Source: Verrucomicrobiota bacterium (GTDB lineage: Bacteria; Verrucomicrobiota; Verrucomicrobiia; Verrucomicrobiales; Akkermansiaceae). Taken from it: 7,348 bases of DNA. Location of the stretch: the NCBI GenBank assembly GCA_026397695.1, contig JAPLUJ010000200.1, positions 1-7,348 on the forward strand. The letters are read 5' to 3'. Positions 1 to 5,940 of this stretch are shown one piece after another; position 1 is the first letter of the stretch; each line of letters starts with the position of its first letter. Position numbers and translations under genes: made by a program. The notes beneath the pieces are model-generated. The model worked only from the letters and a program-made list of their open reading frames with translations, was not told the DNA's origin and searched no databases.

Positions 1-1459
1 CCTCGAGATGGCGGGCGAGGCGGACCAGCGCCATTTCAAGCGCCTGGTGGCCGTCATACCACGATTTTTTCGGGGCGGGGCCGATGTTGCGGACCCAGCA
101 ATCGGCGAGGCGGATGGCGGCATCGAGCATGCGCCGGTCCTTGCCGCCGGTCATCAAATGGTGGGCCATGGCCAATTCCATGAAATACCCTGCCTGATAG
201 CCCTCGTGATCATGGACATTGCTCCAGCGGGACCGGCCTTGGATGATATATTGGGTATGCAAATAACCATCGGGTGCCTGGCCGCCGATGATGATAGGAA
301 CCCACTCGTCGAGGGTTTTGCGCAGGTCTTTCTGTGAGGCGATGATCTCCTGGTCGCCCTGTGGGTCCACCATTTGGGCGAGGCACATCGATTCGACGAT
401 GTTATAGAACCAGCCGTCGGAGAACACCGGACCGATATGCTTGGCGTCGGGTTTACCGGCGAGTTTGCGTGCGGCCTGGACGAAATTCTCGATGCTGCCC
501 TCGCGGGTTTTCGGGTCGCTCATCTTGGCGACGCAATGCGGGATCCAATTGACGATCAGGTTCTTGATGCGCTGGTTCCAGAACGGGCTGTTGACCTGAT
601 AGGGAGTGGTCCACACCGGAGCGAGGGGCGTGGCGGGCGGCGCATTGACCACGGTGACCTGCACGCTGGCGGCACCTTTGAGCGCACCGTCATCGGCGCT
701 GAGTTGCAGGACATAGTCGCCTGCGGAGGAAAACCTGGCGTCGGTGGTGGTTGCCATGGGTTTGCCGAAGGTGACATCTCCCGGACCTGATAGTTTCGAC
801 CATTGGAGGGCGAGTTCTTGCTTGGGCTTGCCGTCGTCCTTGACCGCGCCATCGAGATAAGTCGCGCCCGGCAGAACCACCGTGCGGTCGATGCCCGCTG
901 CCACTGCCGGAGCAAAGTTCGGCGAGTTGCCCGAGTCATACGCGCGCCATTCGCTGATGCCGGTGGAGTTTTGCCCGTCGGCATCAATTTCTAACCGAAG
1001 TTTGGAGGTTTTGAGTTCGGGGAACTCGGTGCGGTTGAAGCGGTTGCCCTCGACGCCCAGGCCTTTGGCCCCGGGAATATCGGTGAATTGGCTGCCGTCC
1101 CAATACTTCAAGCGGCATGCCTTTGGCAGGCGGATGCCGCCGCCGTCGCTGAACCAATAGACATCGGTGGCGCCCAACGAGATCGCTTGCGGCCATTCGT
1201 ATTGGACCCACTGGGTGCCGTGTTGCGGCCAGTTGCCGTAGGCGCCGTGGCTCTTGTCGCCGGAGTTGCGGGGAGTGGCTCCGTCGTTGATCGCGGCGAG
1301 TTTTTCATGGCCCGAGACGAAGGAGGTCGAGGTGGCGGCGACCAGTGCGAGGTTGGCACCGGCAGGTTTGGATGGGGCCACCGGAGCTGCGGCAGCTGGG
1401 AGCACGAGGAAGGTCGCAACGAACAACGGGAAGGGAATCAAGCGCATGGTGGTTTTCAT
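1..1459 (-). CDS. GH127-type (DUF1680) beta-L-arabinofuranosidase-like exported protein, partial (C-terminus off window)
   Basis: I translated the minus strand from the ATG at 1459-1457; it stays open for 486 codons to the left edge, so the C-terminus is missing. Residues 1-25 form a signal peptide (MKTT..., hydrophobic core, then AAAA-P). Residues ~36-175 look like a discoidin/galactose-binding module (NLA start, LAAINDG, QWVQYEW, ISEWRAYDSG). Residues ~180-275 look like an Ig/PKD-type module ending VQVTVVNAPP. The catalytic (alpha/alpha) domain starts near 279 (VWTTPYQVNSPFW). GH127-like motifs are DGYLHTQY at 397-404, HEGYQAGYFMELAMAHH from His418, and GHQALEMAL around His471. The 53-residue spacing of His418 and His471 fits two active-site histidines of characterised GH127 enzymes. 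The zinc-binding Glu/Cys cluster and the Cys nucleophile would lie beyond the edge, so activity cannot be judged. The family releases beta-L-arabinofuranose from plant glycans; a related GH (for example GH146) with another specificity is possible. No Shine-Dalgarno is seen. A second ATG at codon 5 is an alternative start. It diverges from the lipoprotein gene. Confidence 0.85.
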   Translation of the reverse strand, partial: MKTTMRLIPFPLFVATFLVLPAAAAPVAPSKPAGANLALVAATSTSFVSGHEKLAAINDGATPRNSGDKSHGAYGNWPQHGTQWVQYEWPQAISLGATDVYWFSDGGGIRLPKACRLKYWDGSQFTDIPGAKGLGVEGNRFNRTEFPELKTSKLRLEIDADGQNSTGISEWRAYDSGNSPNFAPAVAAGIDRTVVLPGATYLDGAVKDDGKPKQELALQWSKLSGPGDVTFGKPMATTTDARFSSAGDYVLQLSADDGALKGAASVQVTVVNAPPATPLAPVWTTPYQVNSPFWNQRIKNLIVNWIPHCVAKMSDPKTREGSIENFVQAARKLAGKPDAKHIGPVFSDGWFYNIVESMCLAQMVDPQGDQEIIASQKDLRKTLDEWVPIIIGGQAPDGYLHTQYIIQGRSRWSNVHDHEGYQAGYFMELAMAHHLMTGGKDRRMLDAAIRLADCWVRNIGPAPKKSWYDGHQALEMALVRLARHLE

Positions 1460-1527
1460 TCGGGGTGAGTGGGATCACTAAACGGGCGAAACATGGGTCA
1501 TTCTTTCACCAGTTGGCACGAGCTTGC

Positions 1528-1540
1528 AGATCGGCGATCT
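1528..1540. promoter_or_regulatory. Near-palindrome, possible operator upstream of GH127 gene
   Basis: AGATCGGCGATCT is an inverted repeat with 6-bp arms (AGATCG/CGATCT) around one central base. It lies about 70 bases upstream of the GH127 start codon and 120 bases upstream of the lipoprotein start. One-base centres are usual for dimeric repressors or activators, and too tight for an RNA hairpin loop, even though T residues follow on the plus strand. The operator role is inference; no matching regulator gene is in the window. Confidence 0.25.
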
Positions 1541-1607
1541 TTTTGGGAACGAGCGGTCCCGGGTCGTGATCGCTGCTGCTGACGAGGCCTTGCCGCGGTA
1601 CGAAAAC

Positions 1608-1638
1608 TTGCAGTGGACAAACAGCCCGCGTGTGGTAT
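1608..1638 (+). promoter_or_regulatory. Weak candidate promoter for the lipoprotein gene
   Basis: TTGCAG at 1608-1613 resembles a -35 box and TGGTAT at 1633-1638 a -10 box. The spacer is 19 bases, longer than the ideal 17, and both boxes deviate from consensus. Transcription would start near 1645, giving a leader of about 15 bases before the ATG at 1661. The short leader fits the absence of a Shine-Dalgarno there, but the match is weak. Confidence 0.2.
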
Positions 1639-1660
1639 TTTCCCCGAGTCGTCATTGATC

Positions 1661-2170
1661 ATGAAATTCCTGTTCCATCTGGCCACGGCTGGCATGATTG
1701 TCGCGAGCGTCACGCTGTGCTCGTGTGCCGGTCTCCGCAATCAGGGGGGAAATCCGCATGCCCACGCCAAAAAACACCCGGCGGCGGCGACCAAAAAAAC
1801 CCCGGCGGTGCCGGCCAAGAAAACCCCTGCGGTGCCGGCCAAGAAAACTCCGGCGGTGCCGGCCAAGAAACAACCGGGTGCCCCAGCCTCGAAACTCCCG
1901 GCACCCCAGGCGGCGCAAACCACCAAGCATGCCAAATTCCCCTTTTTCTCGCTCCCCAGTTTGCTCCCCGGTCCGCGCGTCCAAGTCGTGAAGGTCCGCG
2001 AGAAGGATTTGAAAGATCTGCCCAGCGGTCATGAACGCGCGCTGGCCTTTGAGAACCAGCGCAAACGTGGATTCTGGTTCTTCGGTGGACCAGTCGATTT
2101 CAAGGAACCCACCCTGCCCGAGCCGGGCAGCGTCATGGACGGCAGTTTGCTCCCGCCTCGAATCCCGTGA
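1661..2170 (+). CDS. Small putative lipoprotein with Lys-Pro-Ala repeat
   Basis: A 169-residue exported protein that I do not recognise as a named family. The ATG at 1661 is preferred over an in-frame ATG at 1613 because it places a typical signal peptide at the N-terminus (MKFLFHLATAGMIVASVTL), followed by L-C-S-C with Cys22 (or Cys20) as the possible lipidated residue. The lipobox is imperfect (Cys at -2). Residues 37-76 are five 8-residue units of the KKTPAVPA type, then a shorter SKLPAPQ end, giving a basic, extended, proline-rich spacer. Residues ~85-169 form a less biased tail with VQVVKVREKDLKDLP, a basic/aromatic patch KRGFWFFGG, and a Pro-rich end. A reasonable inference is a membrane-anchored protein whose repeat spans or binds the peptidoglycan. 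The next gene encodes a peptidoglycan carboxypeptidase, 67 bases downstream, and could share a transcript. No Shine-Dalgarno is evident. The function is unknown. Confidence 0.75.
   Translation: MKFLFHLATAGMIVASVTLCSCAGLRNQGGNPHAHAKKHPAAATKKTPAVPAKKTPAVPAKKTPAVPAKKQPGAPASKLPAPQAAQTTKHAKFPFFSLPSLLPGPRVQVVKVREKDLKDLPSGHERALAFENQRKRGFWFFGGPVDFKEPTLPEPGSVMDGSLLPPRIP
1769..1888 (+). repeat. 24-bp in-frame tandem repeat, five units
   Basis: Five consecutive 24-base units encode KKHPAAAT, KKTPAVPA, KKTPAVPA, KKTPAVPA and KKQPGAPA (starts at 1769, 1793, 1817, 1841, 1865). The three middle units are nearly identical in DNA and differ mainly at third codon positions (AAA/AAG, ACC/ACT, CCG/CCT). The outer units are more diverged. 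A partial sixth unit (SKLPAPQ) follows. The unit length is a multiple of three, so gain or loss of units changes spacer length without shifting the frame. Confidence 0.9.
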
Positions 2171-2237
2171 CCCGGCGGCGATCTAACATACACATTCCCG
2201 GCTTGATCCCCGGCGGTGGATGGGAATCATCCCGCGT

Positions 2238-3152
2238 ATGTCCAAACTGTTCCGCGCCCGAGTTGCCGCCATGACGTTCATTGCGGGGTTGGGTAGCGCT
2301 TGCAGCGCGGTTCCCCCGCTCAAGCCGTCCCCCGGTGGGGATGCCTACCCGCAACCCGCCATCCGCGAGCCAGCGCCCGTCGCGGTGGCGGCCATCCCAC
2401 CCACCGCACCGCCCAAAATCATCGGCGAAAGCGCTATCGTGGTGGATGTCGTCAGCGGACGCGTCCTGTATGCGAAAAACGCGGACCTGCCGCGTGAGGT
2501 GGCCAGCACCCAGAAAATCATCACCGCCCTGTGCATCCTCGATGCAGGCAACATCGACAAACCAGTCATCATCCAGGCGAACGACGGTGCCTGCGAACCG
2601 ACCAAGCTCAACCTCAAACCCGGCGAGGTCTATAGCCGCCGCGAATTGCTTAAAGTGCTGATGGTGAAAAGCGCCAACGATGTGGCCCGCGCGCTGGCCC
2701 GTGACGTCGGCGGAAATCAGGAATCCTTCACCGATCTCATGAACCGCAAAAGCGCATCCCTCGGCATGCGCAACTCGAATTTTCTCACTCCTAACGGATT
2801 GCCGGTGGCCGGACAATTTTCCACGGCGCGTGACATGGCCATTGCCGCGCGCGCCGCCTACCGCAGTCCGCTGTTGCGATCCTACGCCGCCACCAAGGTA
2901 TTCACCTTCCGCTTCAACGACGGTCGTGCCCGCGAGATTGAAAACACCAACAAACTGCTCAAGACGGTCCCGTACTGTGATGGTTTTAAAACCGGCACCG
3001 CCAACGCAGCGGGACGCTGCCTGGTTGCCAGTGGCTCGCTCAACGGACGCGCCGTGATCGTCGTGGTCCTGAAATCCAACTCACCTAACATCTGGACGGA
3101 TTCCACCAAACTGCTCCGCTGGGCGCTCGAACGTCCGGCGGCCAGGGCCTGA
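2238..3152 (+). CDS. D-alanyl-D-alanine carboxypeptidase, S11 family, exported
   Basis: A serine-type penicillin-binding enzyme that removes the terminal D-Ala from peptidoglycan stem peptides in the periplasm. Counting from the ATG at 2238 (304 residues), all three active-site motifs are present: STQK with nucleophile Ser90 and Lys93, SAN with Ser145 and Asn147, and KTG at 251-253. Other S11 signatures are GESAIVVDVVSGRVLYAKNA near residue 65 and TPNGLP. Residues 1-22 are a signal sequence ending GLGSAC; Cys22 could be lipidated, though the lipobox lacks Leu at -3. A Pro/Ala-rich linker (~24-60) follows. The protein stops soon after the catalytic domain, so the C-terminal beta domain of PBP5-type enzymes is absent. 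An in-frame ATG at 2220 would add six residues; 2238 gives the more typical signal peptide. bioF starts 12 bases after its stop, suggesting co-transcription. A related D,D-endopeptidase (PBP7-like) role is possible. Confidence 0.9.
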   Translation: MSKLFRARVAAMTFIAGLGSACSAVPPLKPSPGGDAYPQPAIREPAPVAVAAIPPTAPPKIIGESAIVVDVVSGRVLYAKNADLPREVASTQKIITALCILDAGNIDKPVIIQANDGACEPTKLNLKPGEVYSRRELLKVLMVKSANDVARALARDVGGNQESFTDLMNRKSASLGMRNSNFLTPNGLPVAGQFSTARDMAIAARAAYRSPLLRSYAATKVFTFRFNDGRAREIENTNKLLKTVPYCDGFKTGTANAAGRCLVASGSLNGRAVIVVVLKSNSPNIWTDSTKLLRWALERPAARA

Positions 3153-3164
3153 CCCCCCCAGACC

Positions 3165-4346
3165 ATGCCCAGTCCCTCAGAGGAACTCCGGAAACTCCAG
3201 GCGGATGGATTGTTGCGCGGCTTGGTTCCGTTAGAATCACCCGCCGGGCCGCAGGTGACGCGCGGCGGCCGCCCGCTGTGGAACTTCGCCTCCAACGACT
3301 ATCTCGGGCTGGCATGCCACCCGGAGATCGAGGCCGCGTTGATTGAGGGCGTGCGGAGGTTTGGTGCCGGGGCCGCCGCCTCCCGCTTGGTTTGCGGCAC
3401 TCTAGTACCCCACATGCTGCTGGAAGAGGCGCTCGCGCAGGCCAAGCTAACAGAAGCGGCGCTCGTCTTCTCATCGGGCTTCGCCACCGCGCTGGGCGTG
3501 ATTCCCGCCGTCGTCGGCAAGACGGATTTCATCCTGCTGGACAAACTTTCCCATGCTTGTCTCGTCGATGCCGCCCGCCTGTCCGGAGCGACGTTGCGCG
3601 TCTTCCCGCACAACGATCTGGACAAACTGCAACATCTGCTCGCCAGCATTCGCGCCAAGGCCCCGGCCGCGCGCGTCCTCGTCGTCACCGAAGCGGTTTT
3701 CAGCATGGACGGCGACCTCTGCCCGCTGCGCGAAATCGTCGGGTTGGTCGAAGCCCACGCCGCGTTGTTATTGTTAGACGAGGCCCATGGTTTCGGGGTG
3801 CTGGGGGAATCCGGCATGGGTTTGGCCGAGCGTGAACATCTCCAACAGCGGGTGACCTTCCAAATGGGCACCTTGAGCAAGGCCGCCGGGCTTTCCGGCG
3901 GCTATCTCGCCGCGTCCCGCGAGTGGATCGACCTGCTCGTCAACCGGGCGCGCCCGTTCATCTATTCCACCGCCCCGCCGCCGGCCCTCGCACACGCGGC
4001 CCTCGCAGCCCTCCGCATCATCCGCTCGGCGGATGGCCGTGCGCTGCGGATTCTGCTGGAAAATAACATCTCGCGGATCGTCGCGTCCGCCACCCCGATC
4101 ATTCCTATCATCCTCGGATCTAACGAAGCCGCCGTGGCGGCCTCCACAGCACTCGCCGCCGCCGGTTACTTGGTGCCCGCCATCCGTTTTCCCACGGTGC
4201 CCCGCGGCAGCGCCCGCCTGCGTGTCAGTCTATCCGCCGCGCACCCGCCCGAGGCCGTCGCGGCGCTGGCAACCGCGCTCCAAGGCATTGTCTTAGGGAA
4301 AAAAACACAAGCGCAGATGGATGAACCCACAGGTCCTCGGCCTTAA
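3165..4346 (+). CDS. bioF: 8-amino-7-oxononanoate synthase (biotin synthesis)
   Basis: A cytoplasmic PLP enzyme of the alpha-oxoamine synthase family that condenses L-alanine with pimeloyl-ACP/CoA, releasing CO2, in the first step of biotin ring assembly. The 393-residue product is close to the usual ~385. Visible motifs are FASNDYLGLACHP, GAGAAASRLVCGT, SHACLVDAARLSGA (His130, expected to stack on PLP), TEAVFSMDGDLCPL, LLLDEAHGFGVLG (Asp205 and His208, PLP-contacting), TLSKAAGLSGGY (Lys239, Schiff base), and PRGSARLRVSLSAAHP. Residue numbers track the E. coli enzyme within a few positions. The ATG at 3165 lies 12 bases after the carboxypeptidase stop with no Shine-Dalgarno, so translational coupling or leaderless-like initiation is plausible. 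The last ~17 residues (GKKTQAQMDEP...) extend past the conserved fold. No other biotin gene is in the window. A 2-amino-3-ketobutyrate CoA ligase is a less likely alternative. Confidence 0.9.
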   Translation: MPSPSEELRKLQADGLLRGLVPLESPAGPQVTRGGRPLWNFASNDYLGLACHPEIEAALIEGVRRFGAGAAASRLVCGTLVPHMLLEEALAQAKLTEAALVFSSGFATALGVIPAVVGKTDFILLDKLSHACLVDAARLSGATLRVFPHNDLDKLQHLLASIRAKAPAARVLVVTEAVFSMDGDLCPLREIVGLVEAHAALLLLDEAHGFGVLGESGMGLAEREHLQQRVTFQMGTLSKAAGLSGGYLAASREWIDLLVNRARPFIYSTAPPPALAHAALAALRIIRSADGRALRILLENNISRIVASATPIIPIILGSNEAAVAASTALAAAGYLVPAIRFPTVPRGSARLRVSLSAAHPPEAVAALATALQGIVLGKKTQAQMDEPTGPRP

Positions 4347-4424
4347 CGAGTTTCGTCTGGTTTTCATCGAAGTTGAGTAATTGGTTCAATTGCAAGTGCT
4401 TGGCGGTCGCCACCTGCAGGATTT
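4347..4424. other. Convergent intergenic gap with three small inverted repeats
   Basis: bioF (plus) and the DUF1593 gene (minus) end facing each other across 78 bases. Three short inverted repeats sit close together: AATTG-GTT-CAATT at 4379-4391, CAAG-TG-CTTG at 4393-4402, and TGGCG-GT-CGCCA at 4401-4412. None is followed by a clear U-tract on either strand, and the last two have loops too tight for a stable full stem. I therefore do not call an intrinsic terminator, although both genes should end transcription here. Confidence 0.4.
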
Positions 4425-5897
4425 CTAGTCCGGCTTGTTCGCTGTTCCCGGCTCGATCTTCACCACGGCGCGGCGATAGGCCCACAGTTGCGGCGTGCCG
4501 GTGTCATGCACCTCGAAAATGACGTGGAGCGTTTCAGTCTGCTGGACCTTCGGCGCGAGAAGGCTCGTCGTCAGCCCTTGATCCGCGCTAAGAGCCACGC
4601 CTGCGGGCAAGCGATGCGTCTTCCAGTTCATGATGGTTCCGGCTTCCGGATAGATCCACCAGCGCGGCGCGAGTTCGTTGCCATCCGGATCGCTGGTGCC
4701 TTCGGCGGAGAGGCGCACGATCTCACCCGACCGGGCGTTGACATGGATGACACTCTTGGTCTTGTCACCATTGAGCACCGCGACGGGATTGTGGTTGGCC
4801 TTTTTGAAATCGTCTGTCGCGCACCAGTCCATGCGCGCGGCGAAGTCGTTTTGATAGTGCTCGCGCCAGCGCCAGATGGTGGCGTAAACGCTGGTTTCGG
4901 TTCTGCCATTGTCATCGGAAGTGACGGTGTCGCGGGAATCGCGGTTCTCGGTCCAGAGTTTCCGTTTTTCGCTCAACGGTTGGTATTCCCTGTAGCGACC
5001 GCCCCAGCCGCCGTAGTCGGGACGCACATCCCAGCCGAGGCCATTGTTGATGAGGCCAAGGAACGAGGGTGTATCGCCTTCCATGATATACTTAGCGTAA
5101 GGATAGAGCTCGCCGAGCGCTCCGTGGTTGGTGCGGATGTGCTCCAGCAGCCATGGGTTATCAACCATCTCGAACCGGTGCCGAATGCCGGTCTGGTAGA
5201 ACTTGTCGCCGCTAATGCCGGTCCAGGTGGCCAGCCAGTAATCGCCGCCCCCCACATTGGACGGAGAGGCGATATAGAAGAGCTGTGGAAACTCCGGGCG
5301 AATCCAATGCGCGGCGTCGTCCTGATCAGAGATAGTGTAAACCCGCAGTTTGCCGACGAACGTGTCCACCGCCGCCTGATCGCGCGTTGCTTGCACATCC
5401 CAGAGCGCCTGGGCCAGCGTGTTCACGCCGCCCCATACTGTCACCCACACCGGGCGCGCGTCCGCCTGATCCACCACTTCGATGATCCGCTGCGAGCCTG
5501 CGGTGCTCTTGCCCACGCCCACCGCCGCCATGCCGTATTCCGTCTGTCCGGTGCGGCAAACGGCATGGAGATGCCCGGCGGTCGGATAGCCCGGCGCGTG
5601 CCTGCTCAGATTCGGCAACACCCGGGCATAGGCATCGATGTCGCGGTGCAGGATGTCTTCGCGGGGATTCTTTTTCAAATGCGTCGAGGTCGAGGCGATC
5701 AGGCCTTCGACCTCGAATTCATTCGCGTACACGAGGAAGCGCACTAGCGATTCCTCATCGTCGGGCTCATTGGAAAGGTCGGTGAGCACAATGATGCGCG
5801 GCTTGGGCGTCGCCGTGGCGCAGGCGGTGGTGCAACTCCAGGCAACGAGCAGCGTGAGACAGCAGAGGGCAACCGGGTGAATCATCATCATCATCAT
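4425..5897 (-). CDS. Exported nucleoside-hydrolase-like DUF1593 protein with Sde182-type C-terminal domain
   Basis: A 490-residue exported protein of the DUF1593 (Sde182-like) group. Residues 1-29 form a signal peptide after five consecutive Met codons; Cys22 and Cys26 do not sit in a clean lipobox. Residues ~34-310 resemble the nucleoside-hydrolase fold: RIIVLTDLSNEPDDEESL carries Asp40, Asp46 and Asp47 where nucleoside hydrolases bind calcium, and VWVTVWGGVNTLAQAL follows. Other visible segments are GDTPSFLGLINNGLG and a Trp/Tyr/Gly-rich stretch (DYGGWGGRYREYQP). Residues ~368-485 match the Sde182 C-terminal domain, an Ig-like beta-sandwich: NHNPVAVLNGD, SAEGTSDPDGNEL, RWWIYPEAGT, LHVIFEVHDTGTPQLWAYRRAVV. 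The founding protein was linked to cellulose binding, but the reaction is not settled for the family; a glycan-directed hydrolase is inferred from the fold and from the rhamnosidase gene 43 bases upstream. The ATG at 5897 is well placed behind GGAAAG, although any of the five could be used. Confidence 0.85.
   Translation of the reverse strand: MMMMMIHPVALCCLTLLVAWSCTTACATATPKPRIIVLTDLSNEPDDEESLVRFLVYANEFEVEGLIASTSTHLKKNPREDILHRDIDAYARVLPNLSRHAPGYPTAGHLHAVCRTGQTEYGMAAVGVGKSTAGSQRIIEVVDQADARPVWVTVWGGVNTLAQALWDVQATRDQAAVDTFVGKLRVYTISDQDDAAHWIRPEFPQLFYIASPSNVGGGDYWLATWTGISGDKFYQTGIRHRFEMVDNPWLLEHIRTNHGALGELYPYAKYIMEGDTPSFLGLINNGLGWDVRPDYGGWGGRYREYQPLSEKRKLWTENRDSRDTVTSDDNGRTETSVYATIWRWREHYQNDFAARMDWCATDDFKKANHNPVAVLNGDKTKSVIHVNARSGEIVRLSAEGTSDPDGNELAPRWWIYPEAGTIMNWKTHRLPAGVALSADQGLTTSLLAPKVQQTETLHVIFEVHDTGTPQLWAYRRAVVKIEPGTANKPD
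5883..5897 (-). repeat. Five tandem ATG codons at the DUF1593 start
   Basis: On the minus strand the coding sequence opens ATGATGATGATGATG and then ATT, a trinucleotide run. All five ATGs are in frame, so the exact start is ambiguous over 12 bases. A further ATG at 5901-5899 is out of frame. Slippage here would change only the number of leading Met residues and the distance to the ribosome binding site. Confidence 0.9.
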
Positions 5898-5903
5898 CCA
5901 TCA

Positions 5904-5909
5904 CTTTCC
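5904..5909 (-). promoter_or_regulatory. Ribosome binding site of the DUF1593 gene
   Basis: GGAAAG on the minus strand lies six bases before the first in-frame ATG (5897-5895). This is the only clear Shine-Dalgarno-like site in the window and it favours the first one or two of the five tandem ATGs. It sits in the 43-base spacer after the rhamnosidase stop, consistent with a co-transcribed second gene. Confidence 0.55.
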
Positions 5910-5940
5910 GTGGAATTAAAACGTAGCTGTCATTGGTTGA

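Larger units (their letters stand above)
1460..1660. other. Divergent intergenic region, 201 bp
   Basis: This gap separates the minus-strand GH127 gene from the plus-strand lipoprotein gene, so promoters for both should lie here. I see no convincing coding sequence. Short reading frames on either strand lack family resemblance. It holds a 13-bp near-palindrome at 1528-1540 and a weak plus-strand promoter candidate at 1608-1638, listed separately. I could not assign a good sigma70-like promoter for the GH127 gene. Confidence 0.6.

Noticed and set aside
374..790. A 138-codon plus-strand open frame at the left of the window
   Set aside because: It is antisense to the GH127-type gene, which reads continuously through this region with domain-level motifs.
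1769..1888. CRISPR array
   Set aside because: The units are contiguous with no unique spacers, and they encode an in-frame peptide repeat, so this is a coding tandem repeat.
1652..2032. Minus-strand open frames with repeated FLGRHRRG or FLAGTAGV peptides
   Set aside because: These are antisense readings of the 24-bp tandem repeat in the lipoprotein gene; any frame across such a repeat gives a repetitive peptide.
2222..2232. GGGA-ATCA-TCCC hairpin between the two possible carboxypeptidase starts
   Set aside because: A 4-bp stem is too short to claim as a regulatory structure and no conservation can be assessed.
2133..2816. A 227-codon minus-strand open frame over the carboxypeptidase gene
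   Set aside because: The plus strand encodes a carboxypeptidase with all catalytic motifs in order; the antisense frame has no family resemblance and no start signal.
3299..3880. A 193-codon minus-strand open frame inside bioF
   Set aside because: It is a mirror of conserved bioF codons with a Ser/Arg/Thr/Ala-biased composition typical of antisense frames in GC-rich DNA.
4488..5747. A 419-codon plus-strand open frame antisense to the DUF1593 gene
   Set aside because: It lies wholly within a well-supported coding gene on the other strand, has no recognisable motifs, and its length is explained by high GC content and low stop frequency in the antisense frame.
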